Positions 8,558-15,952 of a DNA stretch of 24,111 bases are shown piece after piece (position 1 is the first letter of the stretch; the number at the start of each line of letters is the position of its first letter). This DNA comes from Pseudomonadota bacterium (GTDB lineage Bacteria > Pseudomonadota > Alphaproteobacteria > Rhizobiales > Methylopilaceae): positions 1 through 24,111 of the forward strand of contig JAEZCD010000147.1 in the NCBI GenBank assembly GCA_023430145.1, given 5' to 3'. The position numbers and the translations under genes were made by a program. A model generated the notes under the pieces. The model did no database searches and was not told the origin of the DNA. It saw only the letters and a program-made list of their open reading frames with translations.

Positions 8558-9478
8558 ATGGGCATGCTCGAGGCCATTCTGCTGACGGTCGTGACGGCGG
8601 CGACCCCGCTGCTGCTCGCCGCCATCGGCGAGCTCGTCGTCGAGCGCTCCGGTGTCCTCAACCTCGGCGTCGAGGGCATGATGATCATGGGCGCCGCCTG
8701 CGGCTTCGCGGTCGCTTCGCTCTCGGACTCGAGCGCGCTCGGCGTGCTGGCCGGCTGTCTCGCCGGCATCGGCATGGCCGCGCTGTTCGGCGGGTTGACG
8801 ATCGGCCTCGCCGCCAACCAGGTCGCCTGCGGCCTCGCCCTGACGATCCTCGGCCTCGGCCTCTCGGGCCTGATCGGCGAGAGCTTCGTCGGTCACGCGC
8901 GGGATCGTCTCCCGGAACTGCACATCCCCTATCTCACCGACCTGCCATTCGTCGGCGAGCTCGTCTTCGGCCAGGATGCGCTCGTCTATCTCTCCTTCGC
9001 GCTCGTCATCGGCGTCGCGCTGTTCCTCAACGGCACGCGCACCGGCCTCCTCTTGCGCGCCGTCGGCGACAACCATGTCAGCGCGCACTCGCTCGGCTAT
9101 CCGGTGCGGCTCGTGCGCTTCCTCGCCGTCCTCTTCGGCGGCGCCTGCGCGGGTCTTGCGGGCGCCTATCTGTCGCTCGCCTACACGCCGTTCTGGGCGA
9201 CGGGCATGACTGCGGGGCGCGGCTGGATCGCGCTCGCCCTCGTCGTCTTCGCCTCCTGGCGGCCCTTCCGGGTGCTGGCCGGCGCCTATCTGTTCGGCGC
9301 CGTCACCATCCTGCAGTTCCACGCCCAGGGGATCGGCCTCGGCCTGCCGTCGCAGCTTCTGTCGGCGCTACCCTACATTGCGACCATCCTCGTGCTCGTC
9401 CTAATCTCGGCCGCACGCGGCCGCGGCCAGGGGCAGGCGCCGGCCTGCCTCGGCGTTCCCTTCGTTCCCGACCGCTGA
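8558..9478 (+). CDS. BMP-type ABC importer permease 2
   Basis: The 306-residue inner-membrane permease is the partner of the preceding gene product. It has about eight or more hydrophobic helices and the family motif VERSGVLNLGVEGMMIMGA near residues 27-45, the counterpart of the NIGAEGQ motif in permease 1. ATG 8558 lies 4 bases after the upstream stop codon with GGAG just ahead of it. An upstream in-frame start within the first permease gene would add a non-hydrophobic leader and is disfavoured. The C-terminus is short and basic. The pair of unequal permeases plus a double ATPase is the standard set for BMP-family importers. Confidence 0.9.
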   Translation: MGMLEAILLTVVTAATPLLLAAIGELVVERSGVLNLGVEGMMIMGAACGFAVASLSDSSALGVLAGCLAGIGMAALFGGLTIGLAANQVACGLALTILGLGLSGLIGESFVGHARDRLPELHIPYLTDLPFVGELVFGQDALVYLSFALVIGVALFLNGTRTGLLLRAVGDNHVSAHSLGYPVRLVRFLAVLFGGACAGLAGAYLSLAYTPFWATGMTAGRGWIALALVVFASWRPFRVLAGAYLFGAVTILQFHAQGIGLGLPSQLLSALPYIATILVLVLISAARGRGQGQAPACLGVPFVPDR

Positions 9479-9556
9479 TCGGCGGCGCGGGACGGCGGCC
9501 CGCGTCGAACTCTCCCGTGAAAAGGTGCGATCCGCCGCCGCAACAAGGAGCAAAGA

Positions 9557-10630
9557 ATGAGGAAGACAGGGATTTGGATCGCCGCCGCGGCCTTCGCGGT
9601 GGCGCTCGCGGGCTCGGCGCAAGCAGCCGATCCGCTGAAGGTCGGCTTCGTCTATGTCGGGCCGGTCGGCGACCATGGCTGGAGCTACCAGCACGACCAG
9701 GGCCGCAAGGCGGTGGAGGCGAAGTTCGGCGACAAGGTCGACACGACCTTCGTCGAGAACGTGCCCGAGGGGCCGGATGCCGAGCGCGTCATCGAGCAGC
9801 TCGCCCGCACCGGCCACAAGCTGATCTTCACCACCTCGTTCGGCTTCATGGAGCCGACGCTGAAGGTGGCCAAGCGCAATCCGGGCGTGATGTTCGAGCA
9901 CGCGACCGGCTACAAGCGCGACAAGAACGTCGCCACCTACGCCGCCCGCTTCTACGAGGGCCGCTACGTCGCCGGCCAGATCGCCGCCAAGATGTCGAAG
10001 TCCGGCATCGTCGGCTACATCGGCGCCTATCCGATCCCGGAAGTGATCTCCGGCATCAACGCCTTCATGCTCGGCGCGCAGTCGGTGCGGCCCGACATGA
10101 AGGTCAAGATCATCTGGGTGAACTCCTGGTACGACCCGGGCAAGGAAGCGGACGCCGCCAAGGCGCTGATCGACCAGGGCGCCGACATCATCTCCCAGCA
10201 CACCGACAGCCCGGCGCCGCTGCAGCAGGCCGAGCAGCGGGGCATCGTCGGCGCCTTCGGGCAGGCCTCCGACATGATCCGCTTCGCGCCGAAGCGGCAG
10301 CTCACCGCCATCGTCGACGACTGGAGCCAGTACTACATCGACCGCACGCAGGCGGTGCTCGACGGCAAGTGGACGTCCGGCGACGTCTGGGGCGGCTTCG
10401 ACTCCGGCATGGTGAAGATGGCGCCGTTCACCAACATGCCGGCCGACGTCGCGGCCATGGCCGAGGCGACCGAGAAGGCGATCGCCGAAGGCAAGCTGCA
10501 TCCCTTCCAGGGGCCCGTCACCAAGCAGGACGGAACCGTGGTCGTGAAGGCCGGCGAGACGCTGAAGGATCCGGAGATCCTCGGCATGAACTGGTACATC
10601 AAGGGGATCGACGACAAGGTCCCGCAATAG
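9557..10630 (+). CDS. BMP-family periplasmic substrate-binding protein
   Basis: The 357-residue secreted protein captures substrate for the importer encoded just upstream. Residues 1-23 form a signal peptide with cleavage after AQA. No lipobox cysteine is present, so it should be a free periplasmic protein, as usual in proteobacteria. The mature protein begins with LKVGFVYVGPVGDHGWSY, typical of the Bmp/PnrA family. A strong AAGGAG at 9545-9550 precedes the ATG by 6 bases. The 78-base gap after permease 2 has no visible terminator. The substrate is probably a purine base or nucleoside by location; the family also includes riboflavin-related and other ligands, so this remains an inference. Confidence 0.9.
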   Translation: MRKTGIWIAAAAFAVALAGSAQAADPLKVGFVYVGPVGDHGWSYQHDQGRKAVEAKFGDKVDTTFVENVPEGPDAERVIEQLARTGHKLIFTTSFGFMEPTLKVAKRNPGVMFEHATGYKRDKNVATYAARFYEGRYVAGQIAAKMSKSGIVGYIGAYPIPEVISGINAFMLGAQSVRPDMKVKIIWVNSWYDPGKEADAAKALIDQGADIISQHTDSPAPLQQAEQRGIVGAFGQASDMIRFAPKRQLTAIVDDWSQYYIDRTQAVLDGKWTSGDVWGGFDSGMVKMAPFTNMPADVAAMAEATEKAIAEGKLHPFQGPVTKQDGTVVVKAGETLKDPEILGMNWYIKGIDDKVPQ

Positions 10631-10669
10631 GGCGCGAGAGGAAGTGACGTGACCCGCGGCCGCCTCCTT

Positions 10670-10787
10670 CCTCCCCCTGAAAGGGGGAGGTCGAGACGGC
10701 GAAGCCGTCCGGGTGGGGGTCTCTCTCCTCGAAGAGGACCCCCTCGCGGCTCGCTGCGCGAGTCCGGTCTCCCCCTTTCAGGGGGAG
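10670..10787 (+). repeat. Palindromic intergenic element, family B, copy 1
   Basis: A roughly 118-base element lies between the binding-protein gene and puuD. It starts with the hairpin CTCCCCCTGAAAGGGGGAG and ends with CTCCCCCTTTCAGGGGGAG. Inside it are the hairpin GACGGCGAAGCCGTC and a GGGTGGGGG / CCCCCTC pairing. A second copy lies at 19267-19388 in the reverse orientation. The central region differs between copies, while the arms are almost identical. Confidence 0.85.
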
Positions 10788-10830
10788 AAGGGAGCGGTTC
10801 TATCGGCGACTCGCTGCCTCCTCGCTCAGC

Positions 10831-12009
10831 ATGAGCGCCTTCCTTTCCGACTGGCTGAATCTCGCGCTCAGGTGGGCCCACCTCATGGTGGGCATCGCCT
10901 GGATCGGCACGTCCTTCTATTTCATCGCCCTCGATCTCGCGCTCCGCAAGCGGCCCGGCCAGCCGGAGGGCGTGCTCGGCAGCGCCTGGGAGGTGCATGG
11001 CGGCGGCTTCTACAACATCGAGAAATACGCGGTGGCGCCGCCGAAACTGCCGCCGGACCTGAAGTGGTTCCAGTGGGACGCCTATCTCACGTGGGTCACC
11101 GGCTTCGCGCTGCTCGTCGTCCAATATTACTGGCACGCCTCGAGTTTTTTGATCGATCCCGCGGTCGCCGATCTGACCCCGGGCGCTGCTGCGCTGCTCG
11201 GCGCGGGCTCGCTCGCCGTCGGCTGGATCGTCTACGACCGGCTGGTACGAACCCTCGTCGACAGCCCGGCGCTGCTGGCGTTTTCGACCTTCGTCCTCGT
11301 CCTGCTCGCCGCCTGGGGGTATGCGAGCCTCTTCTCGGGCCGCGGCGCGCTGATCCATGTCGGCGCCTTCATCGGCACGCTGATGGCGGCCAACGTCTTC
11401 CTCGTCATCATCCCGAACCAGAAGAAGGTGGTCGCCTCCCTGCTCAAGGGCGAGCCGCCGGACCCGGCGCTCGGAAAAGCCGGCAAGCAGCGCTCGCTGC
11501 ACAACAACTACCTGACGCTGCCGGTCCTCTTGTTCATGGTGTCCAACCACTATCCGCTGCTGACCGGCCACCCGCATCTGCCGCTCGTCGTCGCGCTCGT
11601 CATCGTCATGGGCGCGTCGGTGCGGCACATCGTCAACCGGCACGAGGCGGGCGAGCCGTTCGAGCGCTACGCCTGGTCGCTCCCGGTCGGCGCCATGGCG
11701 CTCGTCACGGCGGTGGTGATTACCGCGCCGAGGGAGCCGGAGATCGCCGGCGACGTGCCCGAGGACGGCCGCGTGCTGACCATCGCCGCCACGCACTGCG
11801 TCGGCTGCCATGCCGCCCATCCCAAGCACGAGGGCTTTCGCGAGCCGCCGAAAGGGGTGAAGCTGGAGACCCTCGACGAGCTGCGCCGGCACTCCGCCGT
11901 CGTGCTCGCGCAGGCGGTGCAGACGCAGACCATGCCGCTCGGCAACCAGACCAGGATGACCCCGGAGGAGCGGGCCGAGCTCGGCGCCTGGCTCCGTGCG
12001 CAGCGGTGA
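10831..12009 (+). CDS. puuD: Urate hydroxylase PuuD, membrane protein with cytochrome c domain
   Basis: The 392-residue product oxidises urate to 5-hydroxyisourate, replacing soluble uricase, and passes electrons to its own heme c. The N-terminal part has several membrane helices with conserved histidines (WAHLMVGIAWIGTSFYF near residues 15-31, EVHGGGFYNIEKYAV, and SNHYPLLTGH). The C-terminal domain has a heme-binding CVGCH with Cys323, Cys326 and His327, and a probable axial Met368 in TMPLGN. The topology places heme c in the periplasm, linking urate oxidation to respiration. The next gene starts 4 bases after the stop. Upstream lies a palindromic element ending 43 bases before the ATG; the ribosome binding site is weak (CTCCTCGCTCAGC precedes the ATG). 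Confidence 0.93.
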   Translation: MSAFLSDWLNLALRWAHLMVGIAWIGTSFYFIALDLALRKRPGQPEGVLGSAWEVHGGGFYNIEKYAVAPPKLPPDLKWFQWDAYLTWVTGFALLVVQYYWHASSFLIDPAVADLTPGAAALLGAGSLAVGWIVYDRLVRTLVDSPALLAFSTFVLVLLAAWGYASLFSGRGALIHVGAFIGTLMAANVFLVIIPNQKKVVASLLKGEPPDPALGKAGKQRSLHNNYLTLPVLLFMVSNHYPLLTGHPHLPLVVALVIVMGASVRHIVNRHEAGEPFERYAWSLPVGAMALVTAVVITAPREPEIAGDVPEDGRVLTIAATHCVGCHAAHPKHEGFREPPKGVKLETLDELRRHSAVVLAQAVQTQTMPLGNQTRMTPEERAELGAWLRAQR

Positions 12010-12013
12010 GCCG

Positions 12014-13117
12014 ATGAGCGAGCCGCTGGTCCGCTTCGATGCCGTGCAGAAGACCTATGACGGCGTCACGCGCGTCGTCCGCGACCTTTCCATGGACATC
12101 GCCCGCGGCGAGTTCCTGACCCTGCTCGGGCCGTCCGGCTCCGGCAAGACGACGACGCTGATGATGCTGGCCGGCTTCGAGGCGCCGACCACGGGCGAGA
12201 TTTTTCTCGAAGGCAAGCCGATCACCCGCCTGCCGCCGCACAAGCGCGGCATCGGCGTCGTCTTCCAGAACTACGCGCTCTTCCCGCACATGACCGTGGC
12301 CGCCAACGTCGCCTTCCCGCTGGAGGTGCGCGGTCTTTCGCGCGAGGACGTGCGGCAGCGCGTGACGAAGGCGCTCGACATGGTGCGGCTCGCCGCCTTC
12401 GGCGGCCGGCGCCCGGCGCAGCTGTCTGGCGGCCAGCAGCAGCGGGTCGCGCTCGCCCGGGCGCTCGTCTTCGAGCCGCGCCTGGTGCTGATGGACGAGC
12501 CGCTCGGCGCGCTCGACAAGCAGTTGCGCGAGCACATGCAGGACGAGATCCGCCACCTGCACAAGCAGCTCGGCGTCACGGTGGTCTACGTCACGCACGA
12601 CCAGTCCGAGGCGCTCGCGCTGTCGGACCGCATCGCCGTGTTCGCGGAGGGCGTCGTGCAGCAGCTGGCGACGCCGGATGTGCTCTACGAGCGCCCCGCC
12701 AATGCCTTCGTCGCCGGCTTCATCGGCGAGAGCAACCGCATCCGCGGCCGTGTCGCCGCCATCGACGGGGGGACGGCGAGCATCGAGGCGGCCGAGGGCG
12801 GCACGCTGCGCGCGCGGGCCGGGCCGGGCCTGCGGGCCGGCGAGGATGCCGTCGTCTCGCTGCGGCCAGAGAAGCTCCACCTCGGTGCCGCGGCGGCGGG
12901 CCTTGCCAACATCGCCGACGCCGCAGTGCTCGACCGCGTCTACCACGGCGATCACATCCGCCTCGTGCTCGCCGCCTGGGGCTCGGCCGACATCAGCGCC
13001 CGGCTCGCGGGGGCCGCCGGCCCGGTCGGCGATCGCCTCGCCATCGGTTTTTCGGCGGAGGATGCAGTCGCTTTGCCGCTGGCGGAGGGTGTTCCGGCCA
13101 CGCCTGCGCCCGAGTAG
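12014..13117 (+). CDS. Polyamine-type ABC importer ATPase (PotA-like)
   Basis: The 367-residue ATPase powers a Pot-type importer. It shows Walker A GPSGSGKTT at 39-47, Q-loop Gln85, signature LSGGQQQR at 137-144, Walker B LVLMDEP at 157-163 and H-loop His195. A C-terminal TOBE-type domain (about 280-350) includes LRPEKLHL. ATG 12014 is 4 bases after the puuD stop, which implies cotranscription and likely coupling. PotA-like ATPases serve spermidine, putrescine, opine, Fe(III) and other ligands, so the family assignment is secure but the substrate is not. The genes for a binding protein and two permeases follow, completing the system. Confidence 0.9.
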   Translation: MSEPLVRFDAVQKTYDGVTRVVRDLSMDIARGEFLTLLGPSGSGKTTTLMMLAGFEAPTTGEIFLEGKPITRLPPHKRGIGVVFQNYALFPHMTVAANVAFPLEVRGLSREDVRQRVTKALDMVRLAAFGGRRPAQLSGGQQQRVALARALVFEPRLVLMDEPLGALDKQLREHMQDEIRHLHKQLGVTVVYVTHDQSEALALSDRIAVFAEGVVQQLATPDVLYERPANAFVAGFIGESNRIRGRVAAIDGGTASIEAAEGGTLRARAGPGLRAGEDAVVSLRPEKLHLGAAAAGLANIADAAVLDRVYHGDHIRLVLAAWGSADISARLAGAAGPVGDRLAIGFSAEDAVALPLAEGVPATPAPE

Positions 13118-13167
13118 GATGTATTCAGCGCCGCACCAGACGGCGAGGAAACTTCGAGAGGAAGATC

Positions 13168-14220
13168 ATGATCGGTCGACGGAACATGGTGATCGGCGCG
13201 GCCGCTGCGGCGCTTCTAGGGATCGGCGCGGCGGCCTTCGCGCAAGGCAAGCCGCTCGTCGTCGTCTCCTGGGGCGGCGCCTACCAGGACGCGCAGAAGA
13301 AGGTCTATTTCGAGCCGCTGAAGGCCGGCGGCATGCCGGTCATCGACGAGTCCTGGGACGGCGGCATCGGCGTGCTGCGGGCAAAGGTGGCGAGCGGCAA
13401 TTCGGGCTGGGACGTCGTCCAGGTCGAGTCCGAGGAGCTGGCACTCGGCTGCGAGGAAGGCCTGTTCCTGAAGCTCGACTGGGCGAAGGTCGGCGGCAAG
13501 GACGCCTATCTCGATGCGGCCAGGGACGACTGCGGCGTCGGCGCCATCGTCTACGACTTCGTCATGGGCTACGACAAGGACAAGCTGAAGACGGCGCCGA
13601 AGAGCTGGGCCGACTTCTTCGACACCAAGGCCTTTCCGGGCAAGCGGGGCCTGCGCAAGGGCGCCAAATCGACGCTCGAATTCGCCCTGATCGGCGACGG
13701 CGTCGCGCCGAAGGACGTCTACAAGGTCCTCGCCACGCCGGAAGGTGTCGACCGCGCCTTCAAGAAGCTCGACACGATCAAGGACGACATCGTCTTCTGG
13801 GAGGCTGGCGCGCAGCCGATCCAGCTTCTCGCCTCCGGCGAGGTGACGCTGACCTCGGTCTACAACGGCCGCATCGATGCCGCCAACCTGAACGACAAGC
13901 GGAACTTCGGCATCGTCTGGAACGGCGGCCTCTACACCGTCGACAGCTGGGTGATCCTCAAGGATTCCAAGAATATCGATGCCGCCTACAAGTTCCTTGA
14001 TTTCGTCGGCAAGGCCGAGAACCAGGCCAAGCTGCCGACCTACATCGCCTACGGCGTCACCAACAAGGCCGCGACGCCGCTCATCGACAAGGCGCGGCTG
14101 CCGATGCTGCCGACCGCGCCGGAGAACATCAAGGACGCGGTCGAGATCTCGACCGAGTTCTGGCTCGCCAACATCGACAAGCTGACCGAGCGCTTCAACC
14201 GCTGGGCGGCGACGAAGTAG
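13168..14220 (+). CDS. Polyamine-type ABC importer substrate-binding protein (PotD-like)
   Basis: The 350-residue secreted protein belongs to the PotD/PotF-like extracellular solute-binding group. A signal peptide with two arginines (R4-R5), a hydrophobic alanine-rich core and probable cleavage after residue 25 (AFA) is followed by KPLVVVSWGGAYQDAQKK, the typical opening strand of the family. The later sections TSVYNGRIDAA and VDSWVILKDSKN are also typical. A GAGAGGAAG ribosome binding site precedes ATG 13168. The gap of 50 bases after the ATPase gene has no terminator. The ligand is unknown; location after puuD raises purine-derived or other nitrogen compounds as possibilities beside polyamines. 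Confidence 0.88.
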   Translation: MIGRRNMVIGAAAAALLGIGAAAFAQGKPLVVVSWGGAYQDAQKKVYFEPLKAGGMPVIDESWDGGIGVLRAKVASGNSGWDVVQVESEELALGCEEGLFLKLDWAKVGGKDAYLDAARDDCGVGAIVYDFVMGYDKDKLKTAPKSWADFFDTKAFPGKRGLRKGAKSTLEFALIGDGVAPKDVYKVLATPEGVDRAFKKLDTIKDDIVFWEAGAQPIQLLASGEVTLTSVYNGRIDAANLNDKRNFGIVWNGGLYTVDSWVILKDSKNIDAAYKFLDFVGKAENQAKLPTYIAYGVTNKAATPLIDKARLPMLPTAPENIKDAVEISTEFWLANIDKLTERFNRWAATK

Positions 14221-14253
14221 GCTTGGGCCGGCATCATCCCATCTCCACGACGT

Positions 14254-14271
14254 CCCCCGCGAAAGCGGGGG
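14254..14271. repeat. Perfect short hairpin after the binding-protein gene
   Basis: A 7-base perfect stem (CCCCCGC and GCGGGGG) closes a GAAA tetraloop 34 bases after the PotD-like stop codon. There is no T-run, so it is more likely an mRNA 3'-end stabiliser or part of a repeat than an intrinsic terminator. It marks the left side of a 487-base non-coding gap (14221-14707) that otherwise holds only repeats. Confidence 0.6.
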
Positions 14272-14302
14272 GCGCACCTTCTTCCTCCCCCATGCGCCTC
14301 CG

Positions 14303-14394
14303 CCGTCATTGCGAGGAGCGTAGCGACGAAGCAATCCAGCTTTCTTGCACTGCGAGAGAAGCTGGATTGCTTCGCTTCGCTCGCAATGACGAGG
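14303..14394. repeat. Palindromic element, family C, copy 1
   Basis: The left arm CCGTCATTGCGAGGAGCG onward to AATCCAGCTT is matched by the inverted right arm GCTGGATTGCTTCGCTTCGC leading to GCAATGACGAGG. This is the widespread alphaproteobacterial 'GTCATTGCGAG...GCAATCCAG' intergenic palindrome. Its left 40 bases repeat at 14411-14450 with one mismatch. Confidence 0.85.
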
Positions 14395-14410
14395 AGTGGA
14401 CGCTGCTTCT

Positions 14411-14483
14411 CCGTCATTGCGAGGAGCGGAGCGACGAAGCAATCCAGCTTTGCGGCACCGGAAGAGAAGCCGGATTGCCTGGC
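14411..14483. repeat. Palindromic element, family C, copy 2 (right arm decayed)
   Basis: The first 40 bases match copy 1 at 39 of 40 positions. The right arm is shorter and diverged (GCCGGATTGCCTGGC), so this copy is an imperfect palindrome. It follows copy 1 directly with about 16 bases between them. Confidence 0.75.
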
Positions 14484-14540
14484 TCCACGGGCAGGAAATC
14501 GAGCTCCCTCGACGACTCGGCTCGCGATTATTTCTCTGCC

Positions 14541-14620
14541 TCATTGCCGGGCTTGTCCCGGCAATCCAGCCCTCTCTTCGGCCGCAAAGACTGGATCGCC
14601 GGGACAAACCCGGCATTGAG
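14541..14620. repeat. Palindromic element with CCGGGCTTGTCCCGG arms
   Basis: The arm ATTGCCGGGCTTGTCCCGG followed by CAATCCAG is inverted as CTGGATCGCCGGGACAAACCCGGCAT, giving a long stem of about 26 bases with few mismatches. This is another common alphaproteobacterial intergenic repeat type, distinct from the neighbouring family C copies. A further fragment of family C (CTCGCAATGACGAGG, 14686-14700) lies just before the next start codon. Confidence 0.75.
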
Positions 14621-14707
14621 GAGGAGATGGGATTGGACTTGCAGTGAGCTCTCATCCGTGCGGATCCACCAAGGCAGGGGCCCAACTCGCAATGACGAGG
14701 GTCCCGC

Positions 14708-15952
14708 ATGACCGCCGCCAGGCTCGCCGCCGAGGCCGACGCCCGCGCCCTCCGCCGTGACCTCGCGAAAAGCCAGCGGCGCAAGAAGCTCGTCGCGGCG
14801 GCGCTGATCGCGCCGCTGGCGTTGTTCCTCGCCTTCGCCTTCCTCGCGCCGATCGCCGAGATGCTGCGGCGCGCCGTCATCGACGAGGAGCTTTCCGCCG
14901 CCTGGCCGCGCACGGCTGCGGCCATGCAGAGCTTTGCAGGCGGCGTGCCGGACGAAGCCATCTTCGCCGGGCTCGCCGAGGATTTTCGCGAGGCGCGCGA
15001 GAGGCAGACGCTCGGCGGCATCGCCCGCCGCCTCAACTACGCGCTGCCCGACGGCCGCGGCCTCGTCATGAACACCGCCCGGGCGCTCGCGCGCCTTTCC
15101 GCGGCGCCACCGGCATGGCGCGAGTGGTTCATCGCCGCGAACCCCGCCTGGGGCGATCCCGCCACCTGGGCGGCGATCCGGCAAGCCGCCGGGCCGACCA
15201 CCGACTTCTACCTCCTCGCCGCCGTCGACCAGCGGCGCGACGCCGCTGGCGGCATCGTCGGCGCGCCCGTCGAGCAGCGGCTCTATCTCGATGTCTTCGC
15301 CCGCACGTTCGGCATCGCCGCCTCGGTGACGCTGATCTGCGTCATCCTCGGCTTCCCGCTCGCCTGGGTGATCGCGAATGCGCCGCCGGCGGTCGCCCGC
15401 ATCCTGCTCGTCCTCGTGCTGCTGCCCTTCTGGACGTCGCTGCTGGTGCGCACGACGGCCTGGATTGTGCTCCTGCAGGAACAGGGGCTCGTCAACGCAG
15501 CGCTGATGGGGCTCGGCCTCGTCGAGGCGCCGATGCGGCTCGTCTTCAACCGCATCGGCGTGCTCGTCGCCATGGTGCACGTGCTGCTGCCGTTCATGGT
15601 GCTGCCGCTCTACGCCACGCTCGCCGGCATCCCGCCGAGCTTGATGCGCGCGGCCAAATCGCTCGGTGCGCCGCCGATGACCGCGTTCGTAAGAGTCTAC
15701 CTGCCGCAGACCGTGCCGGGGCTCGCGGCCGGCTCGCTGCTCGTCTTCATCCTGGCGCTCGGCTACTACATCACGCCGGCCCTCGTCGGCGGCGCCGACG
15801 ACCAGATGGTCGCCTATTTCATCGCCTTCTACACGACCGCGACGGTGAACTGGGGCCTCGCGGCCGCGCTCGGCGCGGTGCTCCTGTTCGCCACCACGCT
15901 GCTCTACCTCGTCTATTCCCGCCTCGTCGGGCAGACGCGGATGAGCCTCTGA
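14708..15952 (+). CDS. Polyamine-type ABC importer permease 1 (PotB-like) with large insert
   Basis: The 414-residue inner-membrane permease pairs with the next product. A basic N-terminus and first helix (about 28-50) are followed by a roughly 140-residue hydrophilic stretch (about 52-190) before the next helix, which begins after RLYLDVFARTFGIA. Classical PotB is near 275-285 residues, so this insert accounts for the extra length. The remaining helices and the EAA loop (AAKSLGAPPMTAFVRVYLPQ, which contacts the ATPase) are normal. ATG 14708 is preceded by GAGG from a repeat end. The stop overlaps the next start as TGATG. Similar long permeases occur in alphaproteobacterial Pot-like systems, so it is probably functional. 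Confidence 0.88.
   Translation: MTAARLAAEADARALRRDLAKSQRRKKLVAAALIAPLALFLAFAFLAPIAEMLRRAVIDEELSAAWPRTAAAMQSFAGGVPDEAIFAGLAEDFREARERQTLGGIARRLNYALPDGRGLVMNTARALARLSAAPPAWREWFIAANPAWGDPATWAAIRQAAGPTTDFYLLAAVDQRRDAAGGIVGAPVEQRLYLDVFARTFGIAASVTLICVILGFPLAWVIANAPPAVARILLVLVLLPFWTSLLVRTTAWIVLLQEQGLVNAALMGLGLVEAPMRLVFNRIGVLVAMVHVLLPFMVLPLYATLAGIPPSLMRAAKSLGAPPMTAFVRVYLPQTVPGLAAGSLLVFILALGYYITPALVGGADDQMVAYFIAFYTTATVNWGLAAALGAVLLFATTLLYLVYSRLVGQTRMSL

Noticed and set aside
14303..14450. Two 40-base direct repeats that could suggest a CRISPR array
   Set aside because: Only two units, each half of a larger palindrome with partner arms, no regular spacers and no cas genes.
14223..14711. Open frames through the gap between the PotD-like and PotB-like genes
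   Set aside because: The translated peptides are repeats such as HCEERSDEAIQ, the known translation of family C palindromes. These are spurious reading frames of repeats.
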